A stretch of DNA of 64,000 nt from Bacteroidota bacterium (lineage in GTDB: Bacteria > Bacteroidota > Ignavibacteria > Palsa-1295), in the NCBI GenBank assembly GCA_018266755.1, contig JAFDZW010000001.1, positions 459,635-523,634 on the forward strand, in the 5' to 3' direction. A program made the translations under genes and the position numbers. Below are positions 42,631 to 50,886 of the stretch, piece after piece. Under the pieces are notes generated by a model. The model ran no database searches, had not been told where the DNA came from, and was given only the letters and a program-made list of their open reading frames with translations. Each line of letters begins with the position of its first letter. Within the stretch, counting starts at the first letter, position 1.

Positions 42631-43952
42631 TCCTACTCAAGAATATCAAATCGAAAGAACGCGACGCTATACTACAGTCGCTCAAAGCTGGGGTAGTCCC
42701 GCGTCTTGGAATCCAGTATATCCAAGTTGGACGCATTAACGAAATTCAGGCATTGTTGGCAGATATTAACAGGATTACCGACAATGGGTCTGGAATCCGT
42801 TTTATTATCGGTCAATACGGAAGTGGGAAAACTTTTTTTCTTCAACTTGTACGTAATATAGCACTTGAAAAAGGACTTGTCACGATCCATGCCGACTTAA
42901 ACCCTCAGCGTCGCCTCAATGCGTCCGGCGGCGAAGCTCGAAGTCTTTATACGGAATTGATGCGGAACATATCAACTCGCACAAAACCAGATGGTGCGGC
43001 AATGCAAAGTATTGTTGAGAAGTTTATCAATACTGCCATGGTGGAAAGTAGTGCGAGTGGAGCAAGTATCGATTCCATAATCAATGCTCGGCTGGCGGCA
43101 CTTATGGAAATGGTTGGGGGGTATGATTTTGCATCAGTGATCAGTAGCTATTGGAAAGGACACGATACTGGAAACGATCAATTAAAAACGGATGCCATTC
43201 GCTGGCTCAGAGCGGAATTCACGACAAAAACAGACGCGCGAAAAGCACTCGGTGTACGAGTGATCGTAGATGACGACAACGTTTATGATATGCTGAAGCT
43301 CATGTCTGTTTTTGTACGTCTTGCCGGTTACTCGGGTTTGATGGTTGGTTTAGACGAAATGGTAAACCTGTTCAAAATTGGCAATAGCAAATCGAGAGTC
43401 GCTAATTATGAACAGATCCTACGTTATTTGAACGATAGTTTGCAAGGTCTTTCTTCCGGCCTACTCTTTCTCATGTGTGGTACACCTGAATTCTTGATGG
43501 ACCCAAGAAAAGGCCTGTATTCGTATGAGGCACTCCAGTCACGGCTTGCGGAAAATTCTTTCGCGAAGACTGCCGGAGTAATTGATTACAGCGCGCCGGT
43601 CATTCGGCTTGCCAATCTCAGCCAGGAAGACATGTATGTATTGCTGAGGAATATCCTAGGGGTATTTTATACAGCTCCTGACATGCGAAGCACTTTCCCA
43701 GAGGAAGCGATCAAGACCTTCATGGAACATTGTTCGAAACGAATCGGTGAAGCATACTTTAGAACCCCGCGTAACACAGTTAAAGCCTTCGTCGACATGC
43801 TATTCGTATTGGAACAGAACCCTCAATTGAAAGTTGAAGACCTCATAGGCCAAGTAGCGATAGATAAAGATGACGGGTCAAAACTTGACTTCGGCGATGG
43901 CGAATTAGTTGCCTCCGATGAAGACGACGAATTAATGACGCTGAAGATTTGA
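42627..43952 (+). CDS. BrxD-like ATP-binding protein (DUF2791)
   Basis: 441 residues. The N-terminal signature is AILQSLKAGVVPRLGIQYIQVG, as in BREX BrxD proteins (DUF2791). The Walker A motif is FIIGQYGSGKTFFLQ (Lys68), the Walker B motif is GLMVGLDEMVNLFKIG (Asp243-Glu244), and a sensor segment reads SGLLFLMCGTPEF. The C-terminal part is helical and ends with an acidic tail (DGELVASDEDDELMTLKI). BrxD accompanies the Lhr-like helicase BrxHI in type 2 BREX; here the same pair appears without pglX, pglZ or brxC in the window, and instead follows a TerB-domain membrane protein by a 4-base overlap. Its ATPase role is inferred from the intact motifs. Confidence 0.85.
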   Translation: MILLKNIKSKERDAILQSLKAGVVPRLGIQYIQVGRINEIQALLADINRITDNGSGIRFIIGQYGSGKTFFLQLVRNIALEKGLVTIHADLNPQRRLNASGGEARSLYTELMRNISTRTKPDGAAMQSIVEKFINTAMVESSASGASIDSIINARLAALMEMVGGYDFASVISSYWKGHDTGNDQLKTDAIRWLRAEFTTKTDARKALGVRVIVDDDNVYDMLKLMSVFVRLAGYSGLMVGLDEMVNLFKIGNSKSRVANYEQILRYLNDSLQGLSSGLLFLMCGTPEFLMDPRKGLYSYEALQSRLAENSFAKTAGVIDYSAPVIRLANLSQEDMYVLLRNILGVFYTAPDMRSTFPEEAIKTFMEHCSKRIGEAYFRTPRNTVKAFVDMLFVLEQNPQLKVEDLIGQVAIDKDDGSKLDFGDGELVASDEDDELMTLKI

Positions 43953-43964
43953 TGATTGTTTTGT

Positions 43965-46172
43965 ATGCAAGTATCATCAAGTTTTGAGCTTCTGAATGAG
44001 AAAGTCAAACAGTTACTATGGCGACTTGAGTGGGGTAGCCTTCGAGATATTCAAGAGAAGGCCATTGAACCGATTCTTGTACAGCACACTGATGTCGTTA
44101 TCTCTGCACCAACGGCTGCGGGTAAGACGGAAGCAGCATTCTTACCGATACTATCGTCGCTAAGTTCCAACCCTCGCCCAGGACTCGGCTGCCTTTATAT
44201 CAGTCCCCTAAAAGCACTGATAAATGATCAATTTGACCGTCTTGAACTGTTCTGCAACCAATTGGGGGTAACAATTCAGAAATGGCATGGTGACGTTAAC
44301 CAATCCCGAAAGAACGAAGTATTAAATCATGCTATTAATATCCTACTTATCACCCCAGAATCGTTGGAGGCTCTATTCGTTCATAGAGGTCATAGTATTC
44401 CGACACTGTTCGAATCGTTAAGTTATATTGTTGTTGATGAGTTGCACTCATTTATTGGCTCGGAACGAGGCAAACAATTGCAATCGCTGCTTCGAAGAAT
44501 CGAGGTGTCGACTAAACGGACGATCCCAAGGATTGCATTGAGTGCAACACTCGGAGACTTAGAATTCGCAACACAGTATCTGCGACCCGAGAGAAATCGC
44601 AGCGCCACGATCATTGAGTCACAGTCGGGTGGGCAAGAGATTAAGTTGCAGATTCGTGGATTCGAAATTAAGGAAAAGGCGCCCGAGAACTTATTTGTTG
44701 ATACCGCCAGTAATGAAGACGACGACAGCCTAGAATCGGCCTATGGTGATAAAATTGAAATAGCTCAACATCTTCTGAAATCACTGCGTGGCTCAAATAA
44801 TCTCATTTTTGCAAATAGTAGGTCTAATACAGAACAGTACGCAGATCTACTCCGAGAACTTTCGGAGAGACAACATGTGCCAAATGAATTCTACCCTCAT
44901 CACGGGTCTCTTTCGAGGGATTTGCGAGAAGACGTAGAACAACGTCTTAAAGCGCAAGCGCTACCTACGACGGCGGTATGCACGTCGACATTGGAACTTG
45001 GGATTGATATAGGCTCAGTTAAAAGCATCGCACAAATTGGCACGCCCCCTTCTGTTTCTTCAATGCGACAGAGACTTGGAAGATCTGGTAGACGTGGCGA
45101 ACCGGCCGTAATGAGAATATACATCCAAGAAAAGGAAGTCACCCAGCACTCCTCTCCATTAGATTGTTTACGTCCTCAATTGGTTCAGTCGATCGCACTT
45201 GTGAATCTGCTAATCAAAGGATGGTATGAAAAACCAAAAGATGCGAGGCTCCATCTTTCGACTCTCATCCAACAGATTCTCTCATTGCTATCTCAGTATG
45301 GCTCCTTAACAGCTCAGGAATTATGGAGGGTCCTGAGTCTAAATGCACCGTTTCAGAGCATCAACCAACCTGTATTTTCCGAGCTATTACGCTGCTTAGG
45401 ATCTGCTGATATCATTTCTCAATCGTCGGACGGTAGTATTGTTCTTGGGATAAAAGGAGAACGTATCGTAAGCCATTATAGCTTCTACTCAGCGTTTACA
45501 ACACCGCAAGAATACCAAGTCTATAACTCTGGAAAACTCCTAGGTACTATTCCGGTTTCAACTACCCTCTCGGAAGGACTTTGCATAGTATTTAGCGGAC
45601 GTCGCTGGAAGGTACTATCAATTGATGTTGACAGGAGGATTATTGATGTACAGCATGCGCGAGGTGGGAAGCCACCTGTATTTTCAGGTGAAGGCAGTTC
45701 CATCTCAAAAGAGGTTCGAAACGAAATGTTCGCTATATATCAATCAGCCGACGTGCCTGCGTTTCTTGATCGGAAAGCTACGGTGTTGCTTGCAGAGGCG
45801 CGGAGTTTTTTTCAAAGGTATGGTCTTGGCGGGAACAACATGTTGCAGCAGCGAGAGGATGTACTTCTCTTCCTATGGGATTCAGATGTTGTCGCAAACA
45901 CAATATTGCTTCAGTTGAAACGATTAGGGTTCGAAGTCTTTAATGAAGGGCTTGCGTTATACATTTCCAAAACAAACTCCCAGATTGTTAATAATGCCTT
46001 ACAGAGAATTGTGGTCACTGGATTTGAGCAACCGACCATTCTCGCGAGTAGCGTTGTGAATAAGGTGATTGAAAAGTACGATTCTTTATTAAATGAGGAT
46101 CTGTTGAATCAAGAATATGCGGCAAGATTTATTGATATTGAGGAGTCAAGAAATTTGTTGCTCAAGACTTGA
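43965..46172 (+). CDS. Lhr/BrxHI-like DEAD/DEAH-box superfamily 2 helicase
   Basis: 735 residues from ATG 43965; a TTG at 43956 is less likely. Helicase motifs in order: motif I ISAPTAAGKTEAA (Lys54), motif Ia YISPLKALINDQFDRL, motif Ib LLITPESLEALF, motif II VVDELHSFIG (DELH at about 158), motif III LSATLGDLEF, and motif VI MRQRLGRSGRRGEPA. The unusual DELH box and the LGRSGRRG motif are typical of Lhr-type 3'-5' helicases, to which BrxHI belongs. A C-terminal region of about 340 residues with winged-helix-like parts follows. It starts 12 bp after the BrxD-like gene and completes the three-gene operon; the next gene on this strand is 3.4 kb away. Confidence 0.88.
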   Translation: MQVSSSFELLNEKVKQLLWRLEWGSLRDIQEKAIEPILVQHTDVVISAPTAAGKTEAAFLPILSSLSSNPRPGLGCLYISPLKALINDQFDRLELFCNQLGVTIQKWHGDVNQSRKNEVLNHAINILLITPESLEALFVHRGHSIPTLFESLSYIVVDELHSFIGSERGKQLQSLLRRIEVSTKRTIPRIALSATLGDLEFATQYLRPERNRSATIIESQSGGQEIKLQIRGFEIKEKAPENLFVDTASNEDDDSLESAYGDKIEIAQHLLKSLRGSNNLIFANSRSNTEQYADLLRELSERQHVPNEFYPHHGSLSRDLREDVEQRLKAQALPTTAVCTSTLELGIDIGSVKSIAQIGTPPSVSSMRQRLGRSGRRGEPAVMRIYIQEKEVTQHSSPLDCLRPQLVQSIALVNLLIKGWYEKPKDARLHLSTLIQQILSLLSQYGSLTAQELWRVLSLNAPFQSINQPVFSELLRCLGSADIISQSSDGSIVLGIKGERIVSHYSFYSAFTTPQEYQVYNSGKLLGTIPVSTTLSEGLCIVFSGRRWKVLSIDVDRRIIDVQHARGGKPPVFSGEGSSISKEVRNEMFAIYQSADVPAFLDRKATVLLAEARSFFQRYGLGGNNMLQQREDVLLFLWDSDVVANTILLQLKRLGFEVFNEGLALYISKTNSQIVNNALQRIVVTGFEQPTILASSVVNKVIEKYDSLLNEDLLNQEYAARFIDIEESRNLLLKT

Positions 46173-46354
46173 CCTTGTTTGGAATTGTTTCCTGACGTTA
46201 AGCATGAGAGAGCGCAAATATCAATGCTTTGTGATCCTACCATATATGCATCAAGCATTTATGTAATAGAAGGAGCAACCATGACAACTCGCGCGTATTG
46301 ACAAATACGACAGCATGAATCGCGCAAAATCAAGCACTTAGTCGCCCACTTTTA

Positions 46355-46394
46355 CACCCCTCCCCCCAACCCCCACCCGTCGGCGGGCGGGGGA
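46355..46394. repeat. GC-rich palindromic repeat at the right edge of the island
   Basis: Contains CCCCTCCCCCCAACCCCCAC followed by CCGTCGGCGGGCGGGGGAG. On the opposite strand this reads like the element at 5168-5206 (a CCCGC/GCGGG hairpin followed by GTTGGGGGGAGGGG versus CTGGGGGAGGGG). The two are therefore inverted relatives on either side of the 41-kb accessory region. Confidence 0.6.
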
Positions 46395-46448
46395 GTTCGA
46401 TTGGTAGGTGCCTCTTTTGTTAAATCTCAAAAATAAGGAGTTGGCCTA

Positions 46449-46548
46449 TTGCCAAATATGCCAACATTTCGTATATTTGTGGTGCTATGATTCGACAAGA
46501 TCTGCAGCAGCTCCGCACGTGTACTAAGTCCGCCTCGGCGGACTTTTT
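46449..46548 (+). ncRNA. Candidate short transcript: promoter followed at once by a terminator
   Basis: TTG (46449), 20 bases, TATATTTG (46472-46479) forms a good promoter. The hairpin AAGTCCGC-CTCG-GCGGACTTTTT (46526-46548) ends transcription about 60 bases after the expected start. The intervening sequence has an ATG (46487) but its frame runs through the terminator stem. It may be a small RNA, an attenuator or the remains of a lost gene start. Confidence 0.35.
46526..46548 (+). terminator. Rho-independent terminator
   Basis: AAGTCCGC, loop CTCG, GCGGACTT, followed by a T-run. It is a perfect 8-bp stem and works on the plus strand. Confidence 0.75.
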
Positions 46549-46749
46549 CGTTTATGGGGGTTGTGTGCGTGTGCACAATTATATGCTTGAATTATATGCA
46601 GATAAAGTGTAAAGTAACCGAAATTGGGCCGTGGAGAACCGCTGGGACATATACCCCAAGCCCCGCGTTCGCGGGGCTTGGTCATCATTCACTGACCCAT
46701 ATCGTACCGAAGTGGCACGATTGGGGAGAGTCGTCTTCGTGTATTGCGA

Positions 46750-47280
46750 TCAGACAAACAACATGTGCGTGCCGAGGCCGGCACCTTCTTTGTAGAAATC
46801 GCCGACGGTCAGTACGCCATCGAGGTCGTCGTACATGTCCTCGGGTTTGTAGTGGAACATGTCCATCGCGAGGCGGCAGGCCCAGAGTTTGACGCCCGAG
46901 GCTTTAAGGATGTCGAGGAATTCGTGCACCGGCGGGATGTCGAGCTTGTCCATTTCCTTCATCATCATGCTTGTGGCGAGGGCTTCCATGCCGGGCAGTC
47001 CGCCGAGCATCGTCGGCATGTGCATCGCCGGGTTGCCGACGGTGGCGACGTGGAGATGTTCGAGTTTCTTCTTGTGGATGGCCTCGAGGCCGAAGAACGT
47101 GAAGAAGATCTCGGCGTCAATGCCTTCCATGCGTGCGCCGTTGGCGAGCACGAATGCGGCATAGACGTTCTCGATGGATGCTTTCGAGAGGATGATCATC
47201 ATCTTCTTGATCTCCCCGTGAAATTCCGCCGAAGCGGTTACCTGAGTTTGTTCGAGTATTTGGCTGAGGGTATCTGGCAT
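46750..47280 (-). CDS. DsrE/DsrF-like sulfur-transfer-family protein
   Basis: 176 residues with an AAAGGA ribosome-binding site. The fold pattern is that of DsrE-like proteins: KKMMIILSKASIENVYAAFV (strand and first helix), then ANGARMEGIDAEIFFTFFGL, and a closing helix with SGVKLWACRLAMDMFHYKPE whose cysteine is the usual sulfur-accepting position. A methionine-rich stretch (PAMHMPTMLGGLPGMEALAT, TSMMMKEMD) follows the second strand and is common in the DsrE2-type group. These proteins pass sulfane sulfur between carriers. It lies upstream of nothing but downstream of a DsrC/TusE-like gene and an SQR-like gene on the same strand; the three probably work together in sulfide or polysulfide handling. 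Confidence 0.85.
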   Translation of the reverse strand: MPDTLSQILEQTQVTASAEFHGEIKKMMIILSKASIENVYAAFVLANGARMEGIDAEIFFTFFGLEAIHKKKLEHLHVATVGNPAMHMPTMLGGLPGMEALATSMMMKEMDKLDIPPVHEFLDILKASGVKLWACRLAMDMFHYKPEDMYDDLDGVLTVGDFYKEGAGLGTHMLFV

Positions 47281-47318
47281 GGTCGTGTCCTTTCACATAA
47301 AAATCGTTTCAATTACCA

Positions 47319-47418
47319 GTCATTCTGAGGAAGGCTGCAGGCCGACGAAGAATCCCTTCGGGTGCGGGGGGAAGTTCGTGGTGATCCTCAAGGGATTCTT
47401 CGCTTCGCTCAGAATGAC
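47319..47418. repeat. Palindromic intergenic repeat, family A
   Basis: Begins GTCATTCTGAGGAAGGCTGC and ends AAGGGATTCTTCGCTTCGCT then CAGAATGAC. It fills the space between the DsrC-like and DsrE-like genes of the sulfur cluster, as another copy does between purE and purK. Confidence 0.85.
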
Positions 47419-47425
47419 GCTGTTA

Positions 47426-47734
47426 TTACAGGCAGCTTGCCGGTTTCGGGATGCCTGCGATCTTCGTCGAGATCTTCAGTGGGCCGCCGGGGAAGAGGGC
47501 GTAGAACTCTTTGATGTCCACAACGCCGCTCTTCCCGATGGCACGGATGCTTAAGGGATGACCTTGCTTGAATTCGGTTTGGAGGTAGTTCAACACTTCC
47601 CAGTGACGCGGAGTGAGCGCAATGCCCGATTCCTTCGCGATCTCTTCGGCGATCTCTTTGCTCCACTGCGTGAAGTTCGCGAGATAGCCTTCTTCATTGA
47701 CGGTAACGTTCGAATGTCCGATGAGCTTTTCCAT
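47426..47734 (-). CDS. tusE: DsrC/TusE-family sulfur carrier protein with one conserved cysteine
   Basis: 102 residues, standard DsrC/TusE length. The family core is clear: EGYLANFTQWSKEIAEEIAK, then TPRHWEVLNYLQTEFKQGH and FPGGPLKISTKIAGIPKPAS, with the invariant penultimate Cys101 (PASCL). The second cysteine of true DsrC (in the KxxCKIAG position) is replaced, here ISTKIAG, so the protein has the single-cysteine pattern of TusE-type carriers rather than the two-cysteine DsrC of dissimilatory sulfite reductase. It would accept sulfane sulfur on its C-terminal arm from the neighbouring DsrE-like protein. It lies 21 bp after the SQR-like gene. Whether it serves tRNA thiolation or sulfide oxidation is not decided. 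Confidence 0.88.
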   Translation of the reverse strand: MEKLIGHSNVTVNEEGYLANFTQWSKEIAEEIAKESGIALTPRHWEVLNYLQTEFKQGHPLSIRAIGKSGVVDIKEFYALFPGGPLKISTKIAGIPKPASCL

Positions 47735-47755
47735 AGTAGTCAGTGATTGATGTGG

Positions 47756-48988
47756 TTAGAAATTCTTTCCGGCTTCCTGCATTGTCGCCGAGACGAACGG
47801 GATGTGTGTCCCTTTGAGTAGCATGTTCCAGTACACCCACTTGAAGGCCATCTTGCCCATGTGGTTCATGCGGCTTTCCTTCATCAGGCGAAGCGGTCCG
47901 ACGCCCGGGAAGGGGAAGGTGCCTTCGACCGGTTCGTGAGTGTAATTGAAGTCGATCAGCAGCGCCTTGCCTTCACCGGTCTCGATGAAGCAGTTGGCGT
48001 GTCCGTCGAACTCTTCCTTCAGGGGTTCGCCTCGCGTGTAGCGGAGGATGTTCTCGGTCAGGATCTCGGCCTCGAAGTGAGCGACCGATCCTGCTTTCGA
48101 CGCCGGCACGTTCGACGCGTCGCCAATGACGAAGATGTTCTCGTGGGCAAGCGATTGCAGTGTCGCGCGATTGGTCGGCACGAAGTTGAGATCGTCACCG
48201 AGCCCCGAGCGGGCCATGACTTCGTCGCCTTTGTTCGTCGGGATCGTGACCAGCAGATCGTACTCGACTTCTTTCCCGCCGTAATCGTAGAGCTTCTTTT
48301 GGTCCTGATCGATGTGTTCGACCGCGAAGTCGGTGACGATGTCGATGCCTTTCTCGTGGAGCAGATGTGTCAGCGATTCGGTGCACCGTGGCTTCGTGAA
48401 CGCCCCGGAGAGCGGCGTGACGAACGTGATGCTTACGTCGTCGCGCATGTGTTTATGCTTGAAGAACGAATCTGCCAGAAACGAGAATTCGAGCGGCGCG
48501 ACGGGACACTTGATCGGCATCTCGGTAATGTGCATCACGAGCTTGCCGCCTTTCCAGTCGCGGAGTTTGTCGCGCAGGGCGAGCGCGCCCTCGAAGGTAT
48601 AGAAGTCGTAGATGGACTTGTGCCACTCGGGCCCCAGCATGCCCGGCGTCTCTTCCGGTGCGATCTTGCAGCCGGTGGCGACGATCAATACGTCGTATGG
48701 GTATGCCGACCCGTCTGTCATGCGGACGAGATTGCTCGTTGCATCGACCCGATCGATCTTCCCCGAAATGCGATTGACTCCGTCGGGGATGAATTCGTCG
48801 ATGGTCTTGATGATCTCATCCGGCTGATAGATATCGAACGGTAGAAAGAGGAAGCCGGGCTGGTAGTAATGAATCTCTCGTTCGTCAATGATGTCGATGG
48901 CCCATTCGTCCTTCCACAACTCCCGGCGGAGGTGGTTCGCCATCATTGTTCCTGCAGTACCTGCACCGAGAATGAGCAAGCGTTTCAT
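47756..48988 (-). CDS. Sulfide:quinone oxidoreductase-like FAD protein
   Basis: 410 residues, with AGGAGA ribosome-binding site before ATG 48988. An N-terminal FAD motif (LLILGAGTAGTMMANHL) and a second dinucleotide motif (NIFVIGDASNVPASKAGSVA, about 285-304) frame the fold. Three cysteines sit where SQR needs them: Cys107 (VATGCKIAP), Cys161 (MPIKCPVAPLEF) and Cys333 (HANCFIETG). SQR oxidises sulfide to polysulfide and passes electrons to quinone at the inner face of the membrane; the amphipathic C-terminus (KMAFKWVYWNMLLKG) fits membrane attachment. The gene leads a cluster with TusE-like and DsrE-like carriers, which would remove the sulfur. Related NADH dehydrogenases cannot be fully excluded. 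Confidence 0.85.
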   Translation of the reverse strand: MKRLLILGAGTAGTMMANHLRRELWKDEWAIDIIDEREIHYYQPGFLFLPFDIYQPDEIIKTIDEFIPDGVNRISGKIDRVDATSNLVRMTDGSAYPYDVLIVATGCKIAPEETPGMLGPEWHKSIYDFYTFEGALALRDKLRDWKGGKLVMHITEMPIKCPVAPLEFSFLADSFFKHKHMRDDVSITFVTPLSGAFTKPRCTESLTHLLHEKGIDIVTDFAVEHIDQDQKKLYDYGGKEVEYDLLVTIPTNKGDEVMARSGLGDDLNFVPTNRATLQSLAHENIFVIGDASNVPASKAGSVAHFEAEILTENILRYTRGEPLKEEFDGHANCFIETGEGKALLIDFNYTHEPVEGTFPFPGVGPLRLMKESRMNHMGKMAFKWVYWNMLLKGTHIPFVSATMQEAGKNF

Positions 48989-49557
48989 TGGTTGTCTCTC
49001 CTAATCATCAGTGAATGTTCTCCTACGCACGAGAGATGATATTCCAATAATGATGCCAATGCGATTGCGAAGCGTCAGAGGCAATTTTATCGTGAGATCG
49101 CAACTCGAAGTCAAAAGAATTTACGCGGGTGCGGACAGGTTACGAACGGTTATAACATGAATGAAATATGGCCGTTGGGAAAGTAAAACATTGTGAATCC
49201 TTGAGGCTGGGAGGCGCATCAAATCGCGTTTGGTTCGTTTGTTATTTCGTAGCGAGACGGAATAACAATGTTTCAGTTTTCAACACACAATGGTCGTTTC
49301 CACAACGGCCGCCCCCGGATGGATCCGGGGTCTACTGTCTTTCAGTCCGCTGAAGCAGACGCTCTGAGTTACGTCCGAAGGACTGAAGGAAATTAGCCAC
49401 GGGTTTTAACCCATGGCGGTCTTTCTTCGGGTATGTGCGGATGCTCGTGGCGATCCTCAAGGGATTCTTCGCTTTGCTCAGAATGACGCGTTGGTGGGTG
49501 GTTGCGAATTCTGAATACCAATCCACTCCGAACGGTGTTGCGTACCTTCCGACACGA
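48989..49557. other. Intergenic region with partial repeats
   Basis: No gene is seen. The first 300 bases hold nothing recognisable. From 49338 to 49418 lies a partial family B repeat and from 49455 to 49487 a right half of family A. An open frame here reads straight into the glycosyltransferase gene and its first residues (ILKGFFALLRMT) are simply the translated repeat. Confidence 0.65.
49338..49487. repeat. Fused partial copies of repeat families B and A
   Basis: CTTTCAGTCCGCTGAAGCAG to AACCCATGGCGG is a decayed family B unit missing its first hairpin; it is followed by AAGGGATTCTTCGCTTTGCT and CAGAATGAC, the right end of family A, without its left end. Confidence 0.75.
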
Positions 49558-50745
49558 ATGCCGACGACCGAACTCTTCGCCCTCATAGCTGCCGCGATCT
49601 CGATGATCGTGTGGCAAGTGTTCGCCCTGCGTGCAGCGTATCATGGAACGTCGATCAGGCAGTTGCGCGACGTGAGCATTCCACAGCCGGCTACCTATCC
49701 GAAGTTATCGGTCATCGTCACGGCGCGTAACGAAGAGCGAATGATGGAGCACGACCTTCAGTCTCTTGTCTCGCTGAGCTATCCGGATATCGAGTTCATC
49801 GTCGTCAACGACCGCTCGAGCGACCGCACCGGCGAAATCATCGACCGCTTCGCGAAGCAGGACGAACGCATCAAGCCGATCCATATCAGCGAGCTTCCCG
49901 ATGGCTGGCTCGGCAAGGTGAATGCACTGAACGTTGCGACTGCTCAAGCGACCGGCGACTTCTTCCTCTTCACCGATGCCGATATCCGCTTCGAACACGA
50001 CGTGCTCGAACGAGCCGTCGCGCTGTGCGAGGCCGAGCAGCTCGATCATCTTTCGATGCTTCCCGCCGACCGCTCGCAAGGCGATCGCCTTCTGCTGCCG
50101 CTCTTTGTACTCGCGTTCGGTGCGTTGTTTCTCGTCCGTACGAAAGCGCGACATATCGGAAAGAAGGGAAGCATGGCATTTACCGGGGTAGGCGCGTTTA
50201 ATCTTGTTCGTCGCTCTGCATTCGAACGCACGCCTGGGTTCGAGTGGCTGAAGATGGAGGTCATCGACGACGGCGGACTCGGACAAATGCTCAAAGCGCA
50301 TGGCGCACACTCCGCACTCCTCGGCGCCGACGGCTTGCTGTCGTTCGAATGGTACGGCGATCTGAAGGAAGCAATCAAAGGACTTGAGAAGAACGCATTC
50401 GCCGGGTTTGCAAATTACTCGTATTTCAAAGGTATCGGCATGGTCCTTGCGATGTGGGCCATTGTACTATTACCGCCGGTCGTTGCGATTGCACTCGGCA
50501 GTCCGATGCTGTTGTCAGTCTATGTGTTCTGCTATTTCGTATTGCCGTGGCTGGTCGCCGCATCGATGAAGAAGACACTGCAGACACGGCCGCTCTTTGT
50601 TGCGCTGATGCCCGTCGGATACTTCTTCGTCTCGCTTGCGGTTGCAAACTCCGTCTGGCGTGTGTGGCGCGACGGGGGGATCAGGTGGCGCGATACGTTT
50701 TATCCCCTCGCTGCCCTACGCTCGGGGAAGCGTGTGAGATTGTAG
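49558..50745 (+). CDS. Membrane-bound family 2 glycosyltransferase
   Basis: 395 residues from ATG 49558; an in-frame ATG at 49435 is rejected because it lies in a repeat. An N-terminal transmembrane helix (LFALIAAAISMIVWQVFAL) is followed by a GT-A domain: LSVIVTARNEERMMEHDLQS, then YPDIEFIVVNDRSSDRTGEI, the DxD motif in FLFTDADIRF, and EVIDDGGLGQMLK. Three or more C-terminal transmembrane helices follow (MVLAMWAIVLLPPVVAIALG, LLSVYVFCYFVLPWLVAA, VALMPVGYFFVSLAVANS). The layout matches GT2 enzymes that add sugars to lipids or carotenoids at the inner membrane. Substrate unknown. It stands alone between repeat-filled regions. Confidence 0.87.
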   Translation: MPTTELFALIAAAISMIVWQVFALRAAYHGTSIRQLRDVSIPQPATYPKLSVIVTARNEERMMEHDLQSLVSLSYPDIEFIVVNDRSSDRTGEIIDRFAKQDERIKPIHISELPDGWLGKVNALNVATAQATGDFFLFTDADIRFEHDVLERAVALCEAEQLDHLSMLPADRSQGDRLLLPLFVLAFGALFLVRTKARHIGKKGSMAFTGVGAFNLVRRSAFERTPGFEWLKMEVIDDGGLGQMLKAHGAHSALLGADGLLSFEWYGDLKEAIKGLEKNAFAGFANYSYFKGIGMVLAMWAIVLLPPVVAIALGSPMLLSVYVFCYFVLPWLVAASMKKTLQTRPLFVALMPVGYFFVSLAVANSVWRVWRDGGIRWRDTFYPLAALRSGKRVRL

Positions 50746-50755
50746 GTGTCCCAAC

Positions 50756-50869
50756 GCCCGCCCCGCGTTAAAACGCGGGGCTATGTATTTTTCAGTCCGC
50801 TGCAGCGGACGTTCTGCGTTACGTCGGAAGGACTGAAAGAGTTTAGCCATGGGTGTTAATCCGTGGGCG
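50756..50869. repeat. Composite triple-hairpin repeat, family B
   Basis: CCGCCCCGCGTTAAAACGCG opens the unit, then the CAGTCCGCTGCAGCGGAC hairpin, GGAAGGACTGAAAG, and the decayed third palindrome CCATGGGTGTTAATCCGTGG. It is followed almost directly by a second copy. Confidence 0.85.
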
Positions 50870-50886
50870 TTGTCTTTGTCCCAACG

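Larger units (their letters stand above)
46173..46749. other. Intergenic region at the right edge of the accessory island
   Basis: No protein gene is credible. In order it holds an AT-rich stretch, a GC-rich palindrome (46355-46394), a Bacteroidota-type promoter with a short transcript and terminator (46449-46548), and a second hairpin AAGCCCCGCG-TTC-GCGGGGCTT (46658-46680). Beyond it the DNA returns to the native GC-rich composition and the native repeat families. Confidence 0.6.

Noticed and set aside
39640-46172. Complete BREX system
   Set aside because: Only BrxD-like and BrxHI-like genes are present; pglX, pglZ, brxC and brxA/B are missing from the window.
46744-47328. 194-codon plus-strand open frame opposite the DsrE-like gene
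   Set aside because: It is histidine- and glutamate-rich shadow sequence of the real gene on the minus strand.
47861-48844. 327-codon plus-strand open frame opposite the SQR-like gene
   Set aside because: No family features; the opposite strand encodes a clear FAD protein with a ribosome-binding site.
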